Position numbers and translations under genes: made by a program. From Micropterix aruncella (taxonomy: Eukaryota > Arthropoda > Insecta > Lepidoptera > Micropterigidae): a stretch of DNA of 64,000 nucleotides. The notes under the pieces were generated by a model. The model searched no databases. It saw nothing but the letters and a program-made list of their open reading frames with translations, and was not told the origin of the DNA. Shown here one piece after another: positions 44,253-54,340 of the stretch; position 1 is the stretch's first letter, and each line of letters starts with the position of its first letter. The stretch lies in assembly GCA_944548615.1 (NCBI GenBank), contig OX155978.1:824484-888483 (forward strand), in the 5' to 3' direction.

Positions 44253-47200
44253 ATGCTCAATATATTGCAGTGGAACTGTAGGAGTATCATTCCTAAAAAA
44301 GCGGAACTGATCCATCTGCTGCAACATCACAGTATTGACGTTGCAGCGATCTCAGAATCCTGGCTCTTCCCACATAGTTCATTCCGTATTCCAGGTTACT
44401 CATGTCTTCGCGACGATCGCGCAGACGGCAAAGGAGGAGCTCTCCTCCTAGTCAGCAGGTCGCTGAGTATTTCTCCCCTCCCCCTCCTTCCCCCTTCCGA
44501 CAACTCTCAGATCGTGGGTGGCCAGATTAAAGATCTCGTTTTCATCTCCACCTATATCCCTCCTAGAACCGTCATCTCAGATGTCCAATGGTCACATTCT
44601 CTTGGTAGACTGTCAGGAAAAGTCTTTCTCCTAGGTGATTTTAATGCGCATTCGCCCGTATGGGGCTGTGCCTACTCTGATCGCCAGGGAGAAGCACTTC
44701 TTAACTGCGCGGACAGAATGTCTCTTGGCATCATGAACAATGGCTCCCCCACTCTAGTCTCCCTCCCTTCAGATCGCCCATCAGCCCCGGATGTATCCCT
44801 ATGCTCTCCTTCTCTTCTACTTGACAGCACCTGGTGTGTCCTCGAGGACTCAATGGGCAGCGACCACCTTCCCATCCTGATCGAGGTTTGTGGCACCCAG
44901 CTGGATAGGGCCACTGACAAGCGTCGTCCCCTGTTCAAGCCTGATCGTTCTCCGGGCAGTCGGGCCAAATATACTTCGGCCCTAGACACTGCGGCTTCAG
45001 AACTTCCCCCAATAACCCCCTCCTCTTTGGAAGAGTGCTACTCCGCCTTAGTATCTTGTCTGACTACCGCCGCCGATAAGTGTTTCAGAAGACAGGCAGA
45101 AAACTCCTTGGTGCGCTCCTCGCCTCCATGGTGGGACGATGACTGTACCCTGATCGTTTCAAAGCGTAAATCAGCCCTCTCGTCCTACCTCAAGGAAATG
45201 TCCACCAAGAACTGGGATATTTACCACAAAGTCGCAAAAGACTGCAAGAAGCTCCTCAAGTTTAAAAAAAGAAATGGCTGGAAACAGTTCTGCGCTAACC
45301 TCTCCCCGGATACACCCAGTTCCACAGTTTGGACCATGGTGAAAAGGTTCCGTCGCGGATTGAATCCGCCTATTTCTACCACACTTAAGGAGGCGGTACT
45401 AGAACAATTCGCTGACAACTTGGCACCTTCCACCTGTCCCAACCGTGATGAAATCAATATCACGCAGTTCGATCAGCTTCGTTCCCCAAGTGCCCACCAG
45501 TGGCTAATCTCACCATTCAGCTCGGCAGAACTATTAGCGGTTCTCCACCGCCTGAAGGATTCCTCACCAGGGGAGGACTTTATCCCTTACTCCTTTATCA
45601 CTTCGTCTCCTCCCCCGATCCAATCCTACTTCCTAAATTTACTAAACGGGTTCTTTGAGACAGGAACTCCTCCCATCGCTTGGAGATCGCAGATTGTCAT
45701 ACCGATCCCAAAATCCGGTCGAGACAATGATAACCCTAAAAATTTTCGCCCCATTACATTATCCTCATCCCTTTGTAAAATTGCGGAACATTTAATAAAA
45801 AACAGGCTAGAATGGTTCTTCGAATCAAGATTCCAGCTGTCCAAGACTCAGTTCGGTTTCCGTAGGGGCCTTGGTACCCTCGACAACATCTCCATCCTCA
45901 CAACGGACATACGGCTCTCCTTCCACAGGAGGGAATTTCTTGTCGCAGCATTCCTGGATGTCCAGGCGGCGTATGACAATGTCTTGATCCCCCTCCTCGG
46001 GAGGAGACTTGTCAGTCTAGGGGTTCCTCAAAAACTTTGCTCCTTCATCTGCCGTCTCCTATCGGACCGTACTATAAACATTCCCTCCCTGTCTGATTGC
46101 ATTTCAAGGTCAGTCTTTAAGGGTCTGCCCCAGGGTAGCGTGCTGTCCCCCATCCTATACAATCTTTATACGAGGGGGTTGGAGAATGCTGTTCTGGATC
46201 ACTGCAGGATATTGCAATACGCAGATGACGTTGTATTATACCACTCCTCACCCAACCTCTCGGCCTCCTTGCAGAGGATATCAGAAGCGCTTGAGGCACT
46301 AAACATATACCTTCACAACTCAGGACTAGCTATCTCCCCCTCCAAGAGTAGCGCCGTTATCTTCACTCGGAGAAATATTCCCCCAGTAGTGAATATAACA
46401 TTCAATAATTCCCTAATTCCCATCAAGGCGCAAGCCAAATTCCTTGGGGTTATCCTAGACACCAAACTACTATGGAGGGGATACATCGAGCAGGTCGTTT
46501 CCAGCGGGGAAAAGTCACTGAATGTTCTTCGGGCAGTCAGTGGAGTGTGGTGGGGGTCACATCCCTTCACAGTTAAGCTCCTCCACAACTGTCTCATTCG
46601 TTCTCACATCGACTATGCTGCCTTTATCTGCTACCCTATGAGCTTGAAAATGCAAAGGAAACTAAGCACCCTTCAATTTAAAGGCCTCCGATGCACCATT
46701 GGCGCCATGGGAAGCTCTCCCACTAATGCCCTACTAGCCGAGTCTTGTGAACCTCCAGTCAACCTCCGATGTCAACTACTAGCAGATAGATTTTATATTA
46801 AACGCCTTCAGCTCGTCAATCACCCTCTTATTCCTAAAATCACCCTTCTCTCCGAATTGCTGAGAAACACTCCAAATAACAAAGCCCCCGCCCTCTGCGT
46901 TAGTCATAGGAAACTATACCGCCTCAAGGACATCATTCACAGGAATGCTCTCCTCCCAGACTTCCATCTCCCCTTCGAAGACAGACTTACCACCCCGGAC
47001 ATCTTCTCTCAAACCGTCTTGTCGAAATGTCCAGTAGGGCAGCCCCCATCACCTCTAAACAATGCCGTATTTTTGGACCTCGTAGCATCCAGGTTCCCTG
47101 GCTGGGACCTCATATTTACAGACGGTTCCAAGACAGAAGCTGGGGGGTACGTGGGGGTGGGAATTTTCCACCACAACCGCAGAGTTCCCATCGCTTATAA

Positions 47201-47975
47201 ATTACACAGCAAAGCATCAATCTACACCGCTGAAAGTGTTGCCCTCCTGAAAGCCCTCGAGTACATCCTGACTAACCATATTTCCCCATGTGCCATTTTT
47301 AGCGACTCCCTAAGTCTGGTAGAGAAATTAAATAATCCGGCCATCTCACATCGCCCTTCTCATCTGGAAAACCAGATCCGATCCCTGTTCCGCACTGTCA
47401 GAGAGAGAGGGGATGAAGTAGTACTCACGTGGATTCCAGGCCACTCAGGAATAGCCGGTAACGAATCGGCGGATATGTTGGCTAATGAGGCCCGCTCCAG
47501 GGGAGCCCTCCTCCGTATCAAAATCCCTGCGTCGGACATCCTCCCCCAAATAGAAGAAGAAACGAAGGACTGCTGGAAGAAGAGTTATCTTTCTTCTTGC
47601 AAGTCTAAAGGTCAACATTATTTTCTTATAAATCCCCACCTTCACAACAAACCTTGGTATTATAAAAAACCTTTCAGGCGGAAAGAGATCTCCACAATTT
47701 GCAGAATGCGCATAGGCCACTGCTCAACGCCCGCACACCTATATCGTATAAAAGTAATTCCGTCCCCACAGTGTGATTGTGGATTTGATATCTGCACCGT
47801 GGATCACCTCTTCTTTAATTGCCCTCTCCTTAACAACTTTCCTTCGTTCATTCCTAATCTCATTCAATTGAAAATCGAACTCCCTACCAAAATCGATATC
47901 CTTCTGGCGTCCAATTCCATTAAAATTTATCGAGTGATCGCTAAATTCATTAACCTAAATCATTTAGCCATTTAA
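44253..47975 (+). CDS. LINE ORF2: endonuclease, reverse transcriptase, RNase H
   Basis: The 1240-residue polyprotein has four parts. An APE-like endonuclease (residues 1-220) shows LNILQWNCRSI, FLLGDFNAHS and SDHLPILI. A reverse transcriptase (about 470-760) shows NFRPITLSSSLCKIAEHLIK, FLDVQAAYDNV, FKGLPQGSVLSPILYNLYTR and the catalytic box ILQYADDVVLYHSS. An RNase H domain (about 955-1090) shows IFTDGSKTEAGG, YTAESVALLKALEY, FSDSLSLVEKL and WIPGHSGIAGNESAD, giving all four catalytic acids. A C-terminal cysteine cluster CDCGFDICTVDHLFFNC ends it. It acts with ORF1 in target-primed reverse transcription. Presence of RNase H points to I, R1 or LOA-like clades rather than Jockey itself. No stop or frameshift is seen. 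Confidence 0.96.
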   Translation: MLNILQWNCRSIIPKKAELIHLLQHHSIDVAAISESWLFPHSSFRIPGYSCLRDDRADGKGGALLLVSRSLSISPLPLLPPSDNSQIVGGQIKDLVFISTYIPPRTVISDVQWSHSLGRLSGKVFLLGDFNAHSPVWGCAYSDRQGEALLNCADRMSLGIMNNGSPTLVSLPSDRPSAPDVSLCSPSLLLDSTWCVLEDSMGSDHLPILIEVCGTQLDRATDKRRPLFKPDRSPGSRAKYTSALDTAASELPPITPSSLEECYSALVSCLTTAADKCFRRQAENSLVRSSPPWWDDDCTLIVSKRKSALSSYLKEMSTKNWDIYHKVAKDCKKLLKFKKRNGWKQFCANLSPDTPSSTVWTMVKRFRRGLNPPISTTLKEAVLEQFADNLAPSTCPNRDEINITQFDQLRSPSAHQWLISPFSSAELLAVLHRLKDSSPGEDFIPYSFITSSPPPIQSYFLNLLNGFFETGTPPIAWRSQIVIPIPKSGRDNDNPKNFRPITLSSSLCKIAEHLIKNRLEWFFESRFQLSKTQFGFRRGLGTLDNISILTTDIRLSFHRREFLVAAFLDVQAAYDNVLIPLLGRRLVSLGVPQKLCSFICRLLSDRTINIPSLSDCISRSVFKGLPQGSVLSPILYNLYTRGLENAVLDHCRILQYADDVVLYHSSPNLSASLQRISEALEALNIYLHNSGLAISPSKSSAVIFTRRNIPPVVNITFNNSLIPIKAQAKFLGVILDTKLLWRGYIEQVVSSGEKSLNVLRAVSGVWWGSHPFTVKLLHNCLIRSHIDYAAFICYPMSLKMQRKLSTLQFKGLRCTIGAMGSSPTNALLAESCEPPVNLRCQLLADRFYIKRLQLVNHPLIPKITLLSELLRNTPNNKAPALCVSHRKLYRLKDIIHRNALLPDFHLPFEDRLTTPDIFSQTVLSKCPVGQPPSPLNNAVFLDLVASRFPGWDLIFTDGSKTEAGGYVGVGIFHHNRRVPIAYKLHSKASIYTAESVALLKALEYILTNHISPCAIFSDSLSLVEKLNNPAISHRPSHLENQIRSLFRTVRERGDEVVLTWIPGHSGIAGNESADMLANEARSRGALLRIKIPASDILPQIEEETKDCWKKSYLSSCKSKGQHYFLINPHLHNKPWYYKKPFRRKEISTICRMRIGHCSTPAHLYRIKVIPSPQCDCGFDICTVDHLFFNCPLLNNFPSFIPNLIQLKIELPTKIDILLASNSIKIYRVIAKFINLNHLAI

Positions 47976-49065
47976 CCCATATTCCGAAATGCCTTCTGGG
48001 GGTGGCCGCTTCCGTTCGCTGCTCCGGGATCGGACCCGCCTTGTGACGACAGGCCGATGGTAATGTGGCCCCGTTGTCGAGGTTGGCTGTGGAAAAAGTC
48101 GCTGAATAGGCCGAGTTTTTGGCAGTAACTTGCGGTCAATGGACGACACATTCCCGGTGCGGCCGATGCCGGGGGGGGGGGGGGCTGCTCTCGGGGGGCG
48201 GTGGGGAGCGGCGCTGCCCCCAGAAGCACTTCTCTATTACCTTGACCCTTCTCCTTTTTCTTCCTCCAAAATATTCCCCTAATATTCTGGTATGTTTTTA
48301 GTCTCTATGTTGTCTTCTGTGTATGCAATTGTGATGTCCCTTCCTTTTTGTTTTTTTTTTGTAGGTACTAACATTAACAGTAGTCATCCTCCCGTCAACA
48401 ATACATACAAACTGGCACAAAATCACCAGCACCCTAGCTGCGTGGAATTGCCACAAGGAAAAGAAGAAGAAGAAAATTCACCAGCCTTTAAGGCGACTAC
48501 CTCTCTCAAATAGTGATAAACTGACATTTTGCGATCAAATTTATGGGCCTCCCGCATGCATTTAACTATTATAAAAAATATGAATCTTGTAGCAAATTTC
48601 GTAATATTTTGTTCTACGATGCAGAATTTCATTATTTTTATTTAATTCCTAATCAAAATAAATAAAATCTGAAGTTATCACTTTTTTGTAAATTACATTT
48701 TTCTTGGCATCTACAAAATCAAACAACTTGAAACTATATTGGTAACATGTACCAAGCAAATGCTTAAAATTTAACATCATATTATTTTTGCATTTCTTAA
48801 AAAAACCATTATAATCTTTCAAAAAACCAAAAAAAATATTATTTGTCGTGCGGTATTTCAGCAAAACTGTACGACTGCGCAAGCAATTATAGGCTTTAGG
48901 TCTACGGCCACCCGCTGGCGATTCGCTTGGCAGAGTCAGTCCGTCCGCGGTTGCATGCCCGAACGGTATTGCTTTGGGCCTGCGTCGCTCGTTTTTACAT
49001 TTCCATAGCGATCTATCGGACACAAATATTGTGCTAAAAAGTACCAACTTAGTTAATCACTCAAC

Positions 49066-51601
49066 ATGGGGAGGAAATATCCATTATCATCCAAGAACGC
49101 TTTTAAAAAAAATATAAAACGGCTGACAGAACTGAAAAGGTAGGTTTCATAGACGAAAATTTCAATAATTACAATCGATTGGCTATCGAGCGGTAGCCAT
49201 GTTGCGAGCGGCCAGGGACTCTAAATTGGCGGCCCGACATGAAACGATCAATGACATTTTTTACTTCAGTGCTATAAAAACTTGTTTTTAAGCTATTGCA
49301 TAGCTTTTATCGCGGGCCTAGGCCAGCGCGGCGACCGAATGAAGAAATTTCTTAACGAAAATTAATGATTTTAAACTGATAATTACGTCTAAACGAGTAC
49401 TGCTTTCGATTCGAAAAAAATATATGTTAAACAAGAACATTTTCCTAATGTTGTTAGCTTTGAATATTTTAGATTTTGTTTATATTACATAGTGTAATTA
49501 ATTTGTGAAATTAGGTCTAACCGAACACAAAAACGATTACTACGGAAATACTATCTGGTGTATTATTATGAAACCTGCACCATTTTAAAGATAATTTAAT
49601 TATCTATCTTTTTATCTACGATTTTTTTCGAATAATCCGTTTTTTTTGCTTTATCGAATAAAAATTCGTGCGCGGCGCTCTATCGGAAGACGTCGCAGCC
49701 GCAAATGATTCGGAATAATTTCAACGTTTTCCGATAGAGCGCAGTTATCTGATATCAGAAAAAATAAAATAAATAAATAAATATAATTGCTTAAGTTGTT
49801 AAAAATGTTATGCAATAGCTTTACCGCGGAAGTCCCCGAGTGCCACACGTATTTTTTTTTAAATATATTTTTAGGGAAAGGAGGGCTCAAATGTTTGACC
49901 GTCCACCAATTACCTATAATGATACACTGGTACATCAACATGCAACGGTGAGTGAATAACCTTAGGATTTGGATTACCTTTACCTTCGTGCTTATTCTAT
50001 CTTCCGTATAACAAATGCATAAAATGTAGGTCCTTGATCTACACATTAATTAAATCCAGTTTAGGTTTGTACACTTGACTGCTTACATTTTTCCCGATGA
50101 ATAATACTTAGTTTCCCCTCTAGAAATTAAAACATGAAGTACGTAGGTATTACAAAAGGGTGTACCTATGTATATAGGATTAAATTAACCGCAAAGTACC
50201 GATCTAAATGTAATCAGACCTTAATAATTTTGTAGGTATTTGACTTAGTCAATAGATGTCCGTTTGCGTAAATGATAGTTTTCGTTATGGCTTTTGACGT
50301 GGTCACCCAAATAGTATACACAAAAAAAAAAAATAACGATGTTTGAAAAAATAGTATACACGCCTGTTTGAAATACCCCCCTCCCCCTTTCCATATATGT
50401 ATGTTCAGCGACTTTTAATAGTTTCGGCGTTGTTTATTATTCAAATTCTCTAATTTTCACTATTTTTACATAATTACAATTTTTTTCGCATGGTGTACTA
50501 GTAATATTATAGAGGAAATGATTTTTGTCGACTTTAATTTATAGAGAAACGATACCAAACTCGACGTAGATAATAATGAGCAAACCCGAATGTGACACAG
50601 CGGCCATCTAGAAAATCTTCTAACCCCTCCATGCCATTTACTTGCTACGCACGTTTCGATAGCAGCCCATAGCATAAAATATTTGTCTGACTTCAAACTG
50701 CTGGGGATCAAATTATTTTCTAACCCTAGGCGTTTTTTCTTTAAACATGTTTTATTAGATATCAGACGTATATACATATACATTCACGCATAAATCGATA
50801 TCGACCCCATTGCAAATTTTGACCATGAATTTTTTTAAATTAGGTAGGTATATATTGTGTTTTCAGTCCTCTGGTATGGCAGATCTCGAGATCACGGGTA
50901 TGGATAAGATATTGAAGGATGACTACAATATAGAGGTAAGTCTTTAACGTTAGTTTGATGGACTTAATATCAGAAGAAGTTTTCTTCTTAGAAGCATTTC
51001 AATTATTATAATTTATTAAACATTTTCCGCAGGTGGGTAATAATAATACGAGTACGAAGACCCCCGAGAAAGTGCAAGGAAGGCGAACTATTGACTTCAT
51101 TTATTTATTTAACGAGTTAAAAATTATAAGCAACCATGGTCCATTCGCGTGTAACTTGAGTAACTTAGAAGTTGTTTCCGAAAAGCGTACAGGTTTAAAA
51201 TCTAAATTTCACTTTAAATGCAATATGTGCCGAAAAAGTTTTATTATTCATTCAGAGCCGGAAAACGTTCACTTTGATTTAAATTATAGTGCCATTTCTG
51301 GAATAACGGCAATAGGTAGTGGTTTTTTCCATTTAGAACAGTTTTTATCTGCCATGGAAGTGCCATGCATGACCCAGTCATATTATTTAAAAAGTCAACG
51401 AAGCATTTTTAACACATGGCAAAACACAGCCATTGAATGTATGGAAAATGCGGCAGCACGGGAAAGGGATGCGGCAATAAAAGAAGGCAGGGTCGATAAA
51501 AACGGCACCGCAATGATTGATGTTGCTGCAGATGGCTGTTGGAGTAGACGGTCGTCTGGTAAGAACTATTCTGCGTTGTCGGGGGCTGCAGCCATTGTAG
51601 G
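49066..51601 (+). pseudogene. Mutator-like transposase, multi-exon, 3' part lost
   Basis: Four exons splice in frame: 49066-49139 (MGRKYPLSSKNAFKKNIKRL...), 49875-49947 (RERRAQMFDRPPITYNDTLV...), 50867-50935 (SSGMADLEITGMDKILKDDY...) and 51033 onward. Every donor is GTAGGT, GTGAGT or GTAAGT and each acceptor ends in AG. Exon 4 reads GRRTIDFIYLFNELKIISNH, KCNMCRKSFIIHSEPENVHF, AISGITAIGSGFFHLEQFLS and VAADGCWSRRSSGKNYSALS, which I recall as the conserved core of arthropod Mutator-like transposase proteins. After SGAAAIVG (about 51601) the text turns to unrelated sequence and stops at 51650, so the catalytic C-terminus is missing or lies beyond an unseen intron. Intron 1 holds a MITE K. Confidence 0.7.
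49285..49850 (-). mobile_element. MITE K copy 2
   Basis: Reverse-orientation copy of 57700-58305, with one of the inner hairpin segments deleted (the block between GTCTTCCGATAGAGCGC arms is about 28 bp shorter). It lies in intron 1 of the Mutator-like gene. Confidence 0.85.
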
Positions 51602-51699
51602 TCTCATGTCAGATCTCATGATCTCAGGATCTCAAAATGAGATCAATTGATCTAAGCGACATAGAACCACATAAAACAACGTGGAAATAAATAAGTAAG

Positions 51700-52620
51700 T
51701 GTGCCAATTAATGCTTCTATTTTTCCTGATTCTAGACCTGTTTCCATTTTCACGATATGACAATTAATAAAAAAGTTAAGTCCATTTTTATGCAATTTCA
51801 AACTTGAAACTGCTCTCCTGGCCAATTCGGTTTATGTCGCTTATACCCTATTACATTTTAACCTTCGATATGTTAATAAATTACAAAACTTGCCTAAATA
51901 TTCTTATTCTGATAATATGACCAATAAACATGACCTATCGATTTAAATATTTTTTTTAAATGTGAAAAACTACTTTTTGTGACTTAAATATAAAAGTTAG
52001 ACATATGCTGTCGCTGACTTTTTTGTAGGCATTATCAAGCTCTACAACTTTTTTCTAGAACTTAATCATATATCTCTCATCGTTAAGGCAGCGTTAGTTA
52101 GAAACCTTTTCGTTCGACCGTTTTTTCCGACTTATTTTGGAAATCCGACTACCACGAAAAAGTCTTTACATTTTCGGATTAATATACAGCCTATGACACT
52201 CACAAATAACGTGGCTTTCTATTCGTAAAAGAATTTTCAAAATCGGTTCAGTAGATCCAGAGATTACTTCCTACAACGTCACAAACTTTACCTCTTTATA
52301 ATATTAGTATAGATAGACGACACGGTCGCGGTTACATGTCGAATTATCTCTTTAACTATATATGCAGTAAAAGGAAAAAGTGTTTTGTTTTAAACACTTA
52401 AGGCGATAAATTTACCTATTTTGATAATAATTCATAATTGTTGATAATATGACCAATAAACATGACCTAACGATTTAAATTATTTTTTCAATTTGAAAAA
52501 CTACTTTTTGTGACTTAAATATAAAAGTTACACATATGCTGTCGCTGACTTTTTTGTAGGCATTATCAAGCTCTACAACTTTTTTCTAGAACTTAATCAT
52601 ATATCTCTCATCGTTAAGGC
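51700..52620 (-). mobile_element. Two partial Helitrons, minus strand
   Basis: TCTATACTAATATTATAAAG on the minus strand starts at about 52314. A block of roughly 130 bp (GTGACTTAAATATAAAAGTT ... ACTTAATCATATATCTCTCA) occurs twice, at 51973-52082 and 52502-52612. The same sequence in reverse is in the 12998-13755 Helitron. Outer limits are approximate. Confidence 0.65.
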
Positions 52621-53022
52621 ACGCTGCCTTACTGATTACTGCTGCAACAGCGCCGCCGACCGCGATCTTTGGTTGCGAGCGCATGTCCCAATGGCGACGT
52701 CACATGTCGCATACGCGCCGTGTGCGACGACAGCGCTAATTTTACGCGGTGGTCGCGCGCAATCAAGTAGTTATAACCGTGTACTCATAGAGGGCGCTAA
52801 ACAATACCCCTACAGTAATTGTACCCCGCTTCATTCCCGCTTCACCTCACCCCTCGCCTGTCTCAAGCGAAAGTTGAATTTGATTTAGCCAATAGCGTCA
52901 CCTTAACGCGTAACCCTAACTAAAGGCGTACGTCGAGACGTACCTCTCTGCCCACATTCTTCGCACACTCTTCCCGCAATGCCCTGTGGCTCGAGAGTAA
53001 AGCTACTGTTTGGTATACTGTG

Positions 53023-54330
53023 AATATACGAAGTACTCAAGGATAGGCGTATTTTCAAGAATAGGCCCACTTAAGTAAAAGGAAATGGGCATTTTGGGCC
53101 CACTTTTCCAAACTGTAAATCATGTACCAATGGAGATCTCTTTAGGCAAAATATTTTTGTTAACATATTGACTGATCTCAATTATAAACCGTTTCTGAAT
53201 TATATCCTATTAAATATGGCTAATTACCTATATCCCCTAGGGCAACTAAGTCATCCAGACATTGTATTTTTAATAACTAAGTAAACGAAAATCGTTGCAG
53301 AATACCCAAAACGATAAACTACATACTCTGTTTCTCAGCAGTATATGGAAGGGAAATACTAGGATATGTTATACAGTATATGGAAGGGAAATACTAGGAG
53401 AACTCTGCAATGTGTCTCAGGATTTCATTGCCGCTCTGTTTACTGACGTATGTAATAAGCTGTCCAACATGATGAGCCCAGTGGCCGTATTTCATAATAA
53501 ACTATATTTTATGGATCTTCACTGCAAATTAATTTCAAATAAATAGTTGGCATTGGGGTTTTTGTGTAATTAGCCATGTTTAAAAAAACCGAACTTCAAA
53601 ACTGAAACGACTCATAAATGAGGTAAGTTGTAGTAGTCATAATTATTCTATATAAAAAGATCTTTCCAATGGTAAATACGTTATTGTTATTGAAGAGGTG
53701 TGCTAAGCGCCCATAAATTTTGCCATTGATCATTATAAGCCATTCTACATTAAACTTCGGACATTCTAAAATAACGGGTTGTATGGTCTCGCTGTACCTA
53801 AGTAATGCAAAAAGGCGGCTTAGTGAAATGGGGAACTTTATTGTTATTTTGTTAACTTTATGTTAAATTGTTACATTTCTCCCGCTAGGTAGCGCAGAGG
53901 GCGATTGACCCATGGAGGTGTGAAGTGAGCACGCACCGCGAGAGGGAGCATTCGTACGAAGCGCGGGTTATTGAAATCAATACTGATGTAGGTACTGATG
54001 CCGGCTCTAATTACTGGCCGAGCAAACTAATGCTAAGCAAACCCGAGAATCGGCGCCAAAGGCGTGTGATTGTCTATAATTCTACAATCACACAATCTAG
54101 CTTCTGTGCGCGATTGTCGAGGATTCTACAATCGAAAGAATGACAATCGCCATCGATCCCGTAGAGTCTGGCGTAACTAGGCCGGTGCTTGATCCCGGGG
54201 CTCACATAATTCGGGGCCCAAAATAAACTTCTACCTACGATCGACTTTCCATCCAACTCTGAAAAAACCCAAAACATTGATACTTTTAAACTAACCGTTA
54301 ATTTTGCAGAGTGCAAATCAAGACGTAAAC
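53023..54330. other. No confirmed gene; small tandem duplication and hairpin
   Basis: CAGTATATGGAAGGGAAATA repeats 36 bp apart at 53339 and 53375. GTGTGATTGT ... ACAATCACAC at 54062-54091 is a short hairpin. An 83-codon ORF (53295-53546) is not recognised. A GGCGTAACTAGGCC ... GGGGCCC block near 54170-54220 looks like a DNA-transposon end. Nothing firmer can be said. Confidence 0.4.
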
Positions 54331-54340
54331 CGTTCTAGAA

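Larger units (their letters stand above)
42375..48472 (+). mobile_element. Intact LINE of the RNase H-bearing I/Jockey superfamily, 6.1 kb
   Basis: AAAATTCACCAGC (13 bp) is exact at 42362-42374 and 48473-48485. The element has a 318-bp 5' UTR, ORF1 (42693-44096), a 156-bp spacer containing a TA-rich run, ORF2 (44253-47975), and a 497-bp 3' UTR with a 14-base G run (about 48170-48184). The tail is AAGAAGAAGAAG. Both ORFs are open with complete motifs, so it could be active. It is inserted inside the large DNA transposon. Decayed relatives lie at 54341-58941. Confidence 0.95.
42239..53022 (+). mobile_element. Large DNA transposon with CACAGTATA inverted termini, multiply invaded
   Basis: The left end CACAGTATAATATACAGTAG and right end AAGCTACTGTTTGGTATACTGTG are inverted copies. 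Both match the ends of the 269-bp MITE at 40559. Between them, after removing the 6.1-kb LINE (42375-48472), remain a spliced Mutator-like transposase gene, a MITE K copy and Helitron pieces. Original length would be about 3.5 kb. I find no clear target duplication, so the outer borders rest on the terminal repeats alone. Confidence 0.65.

Noticed and set aside
48649..49047. 132-codon minus-strand ORF upstream of the Mutator-like gene
   Set aside because: It has no recognisable motif, is low in complexity, and overlaps the probable 5' UTR of the plus-strand gene.
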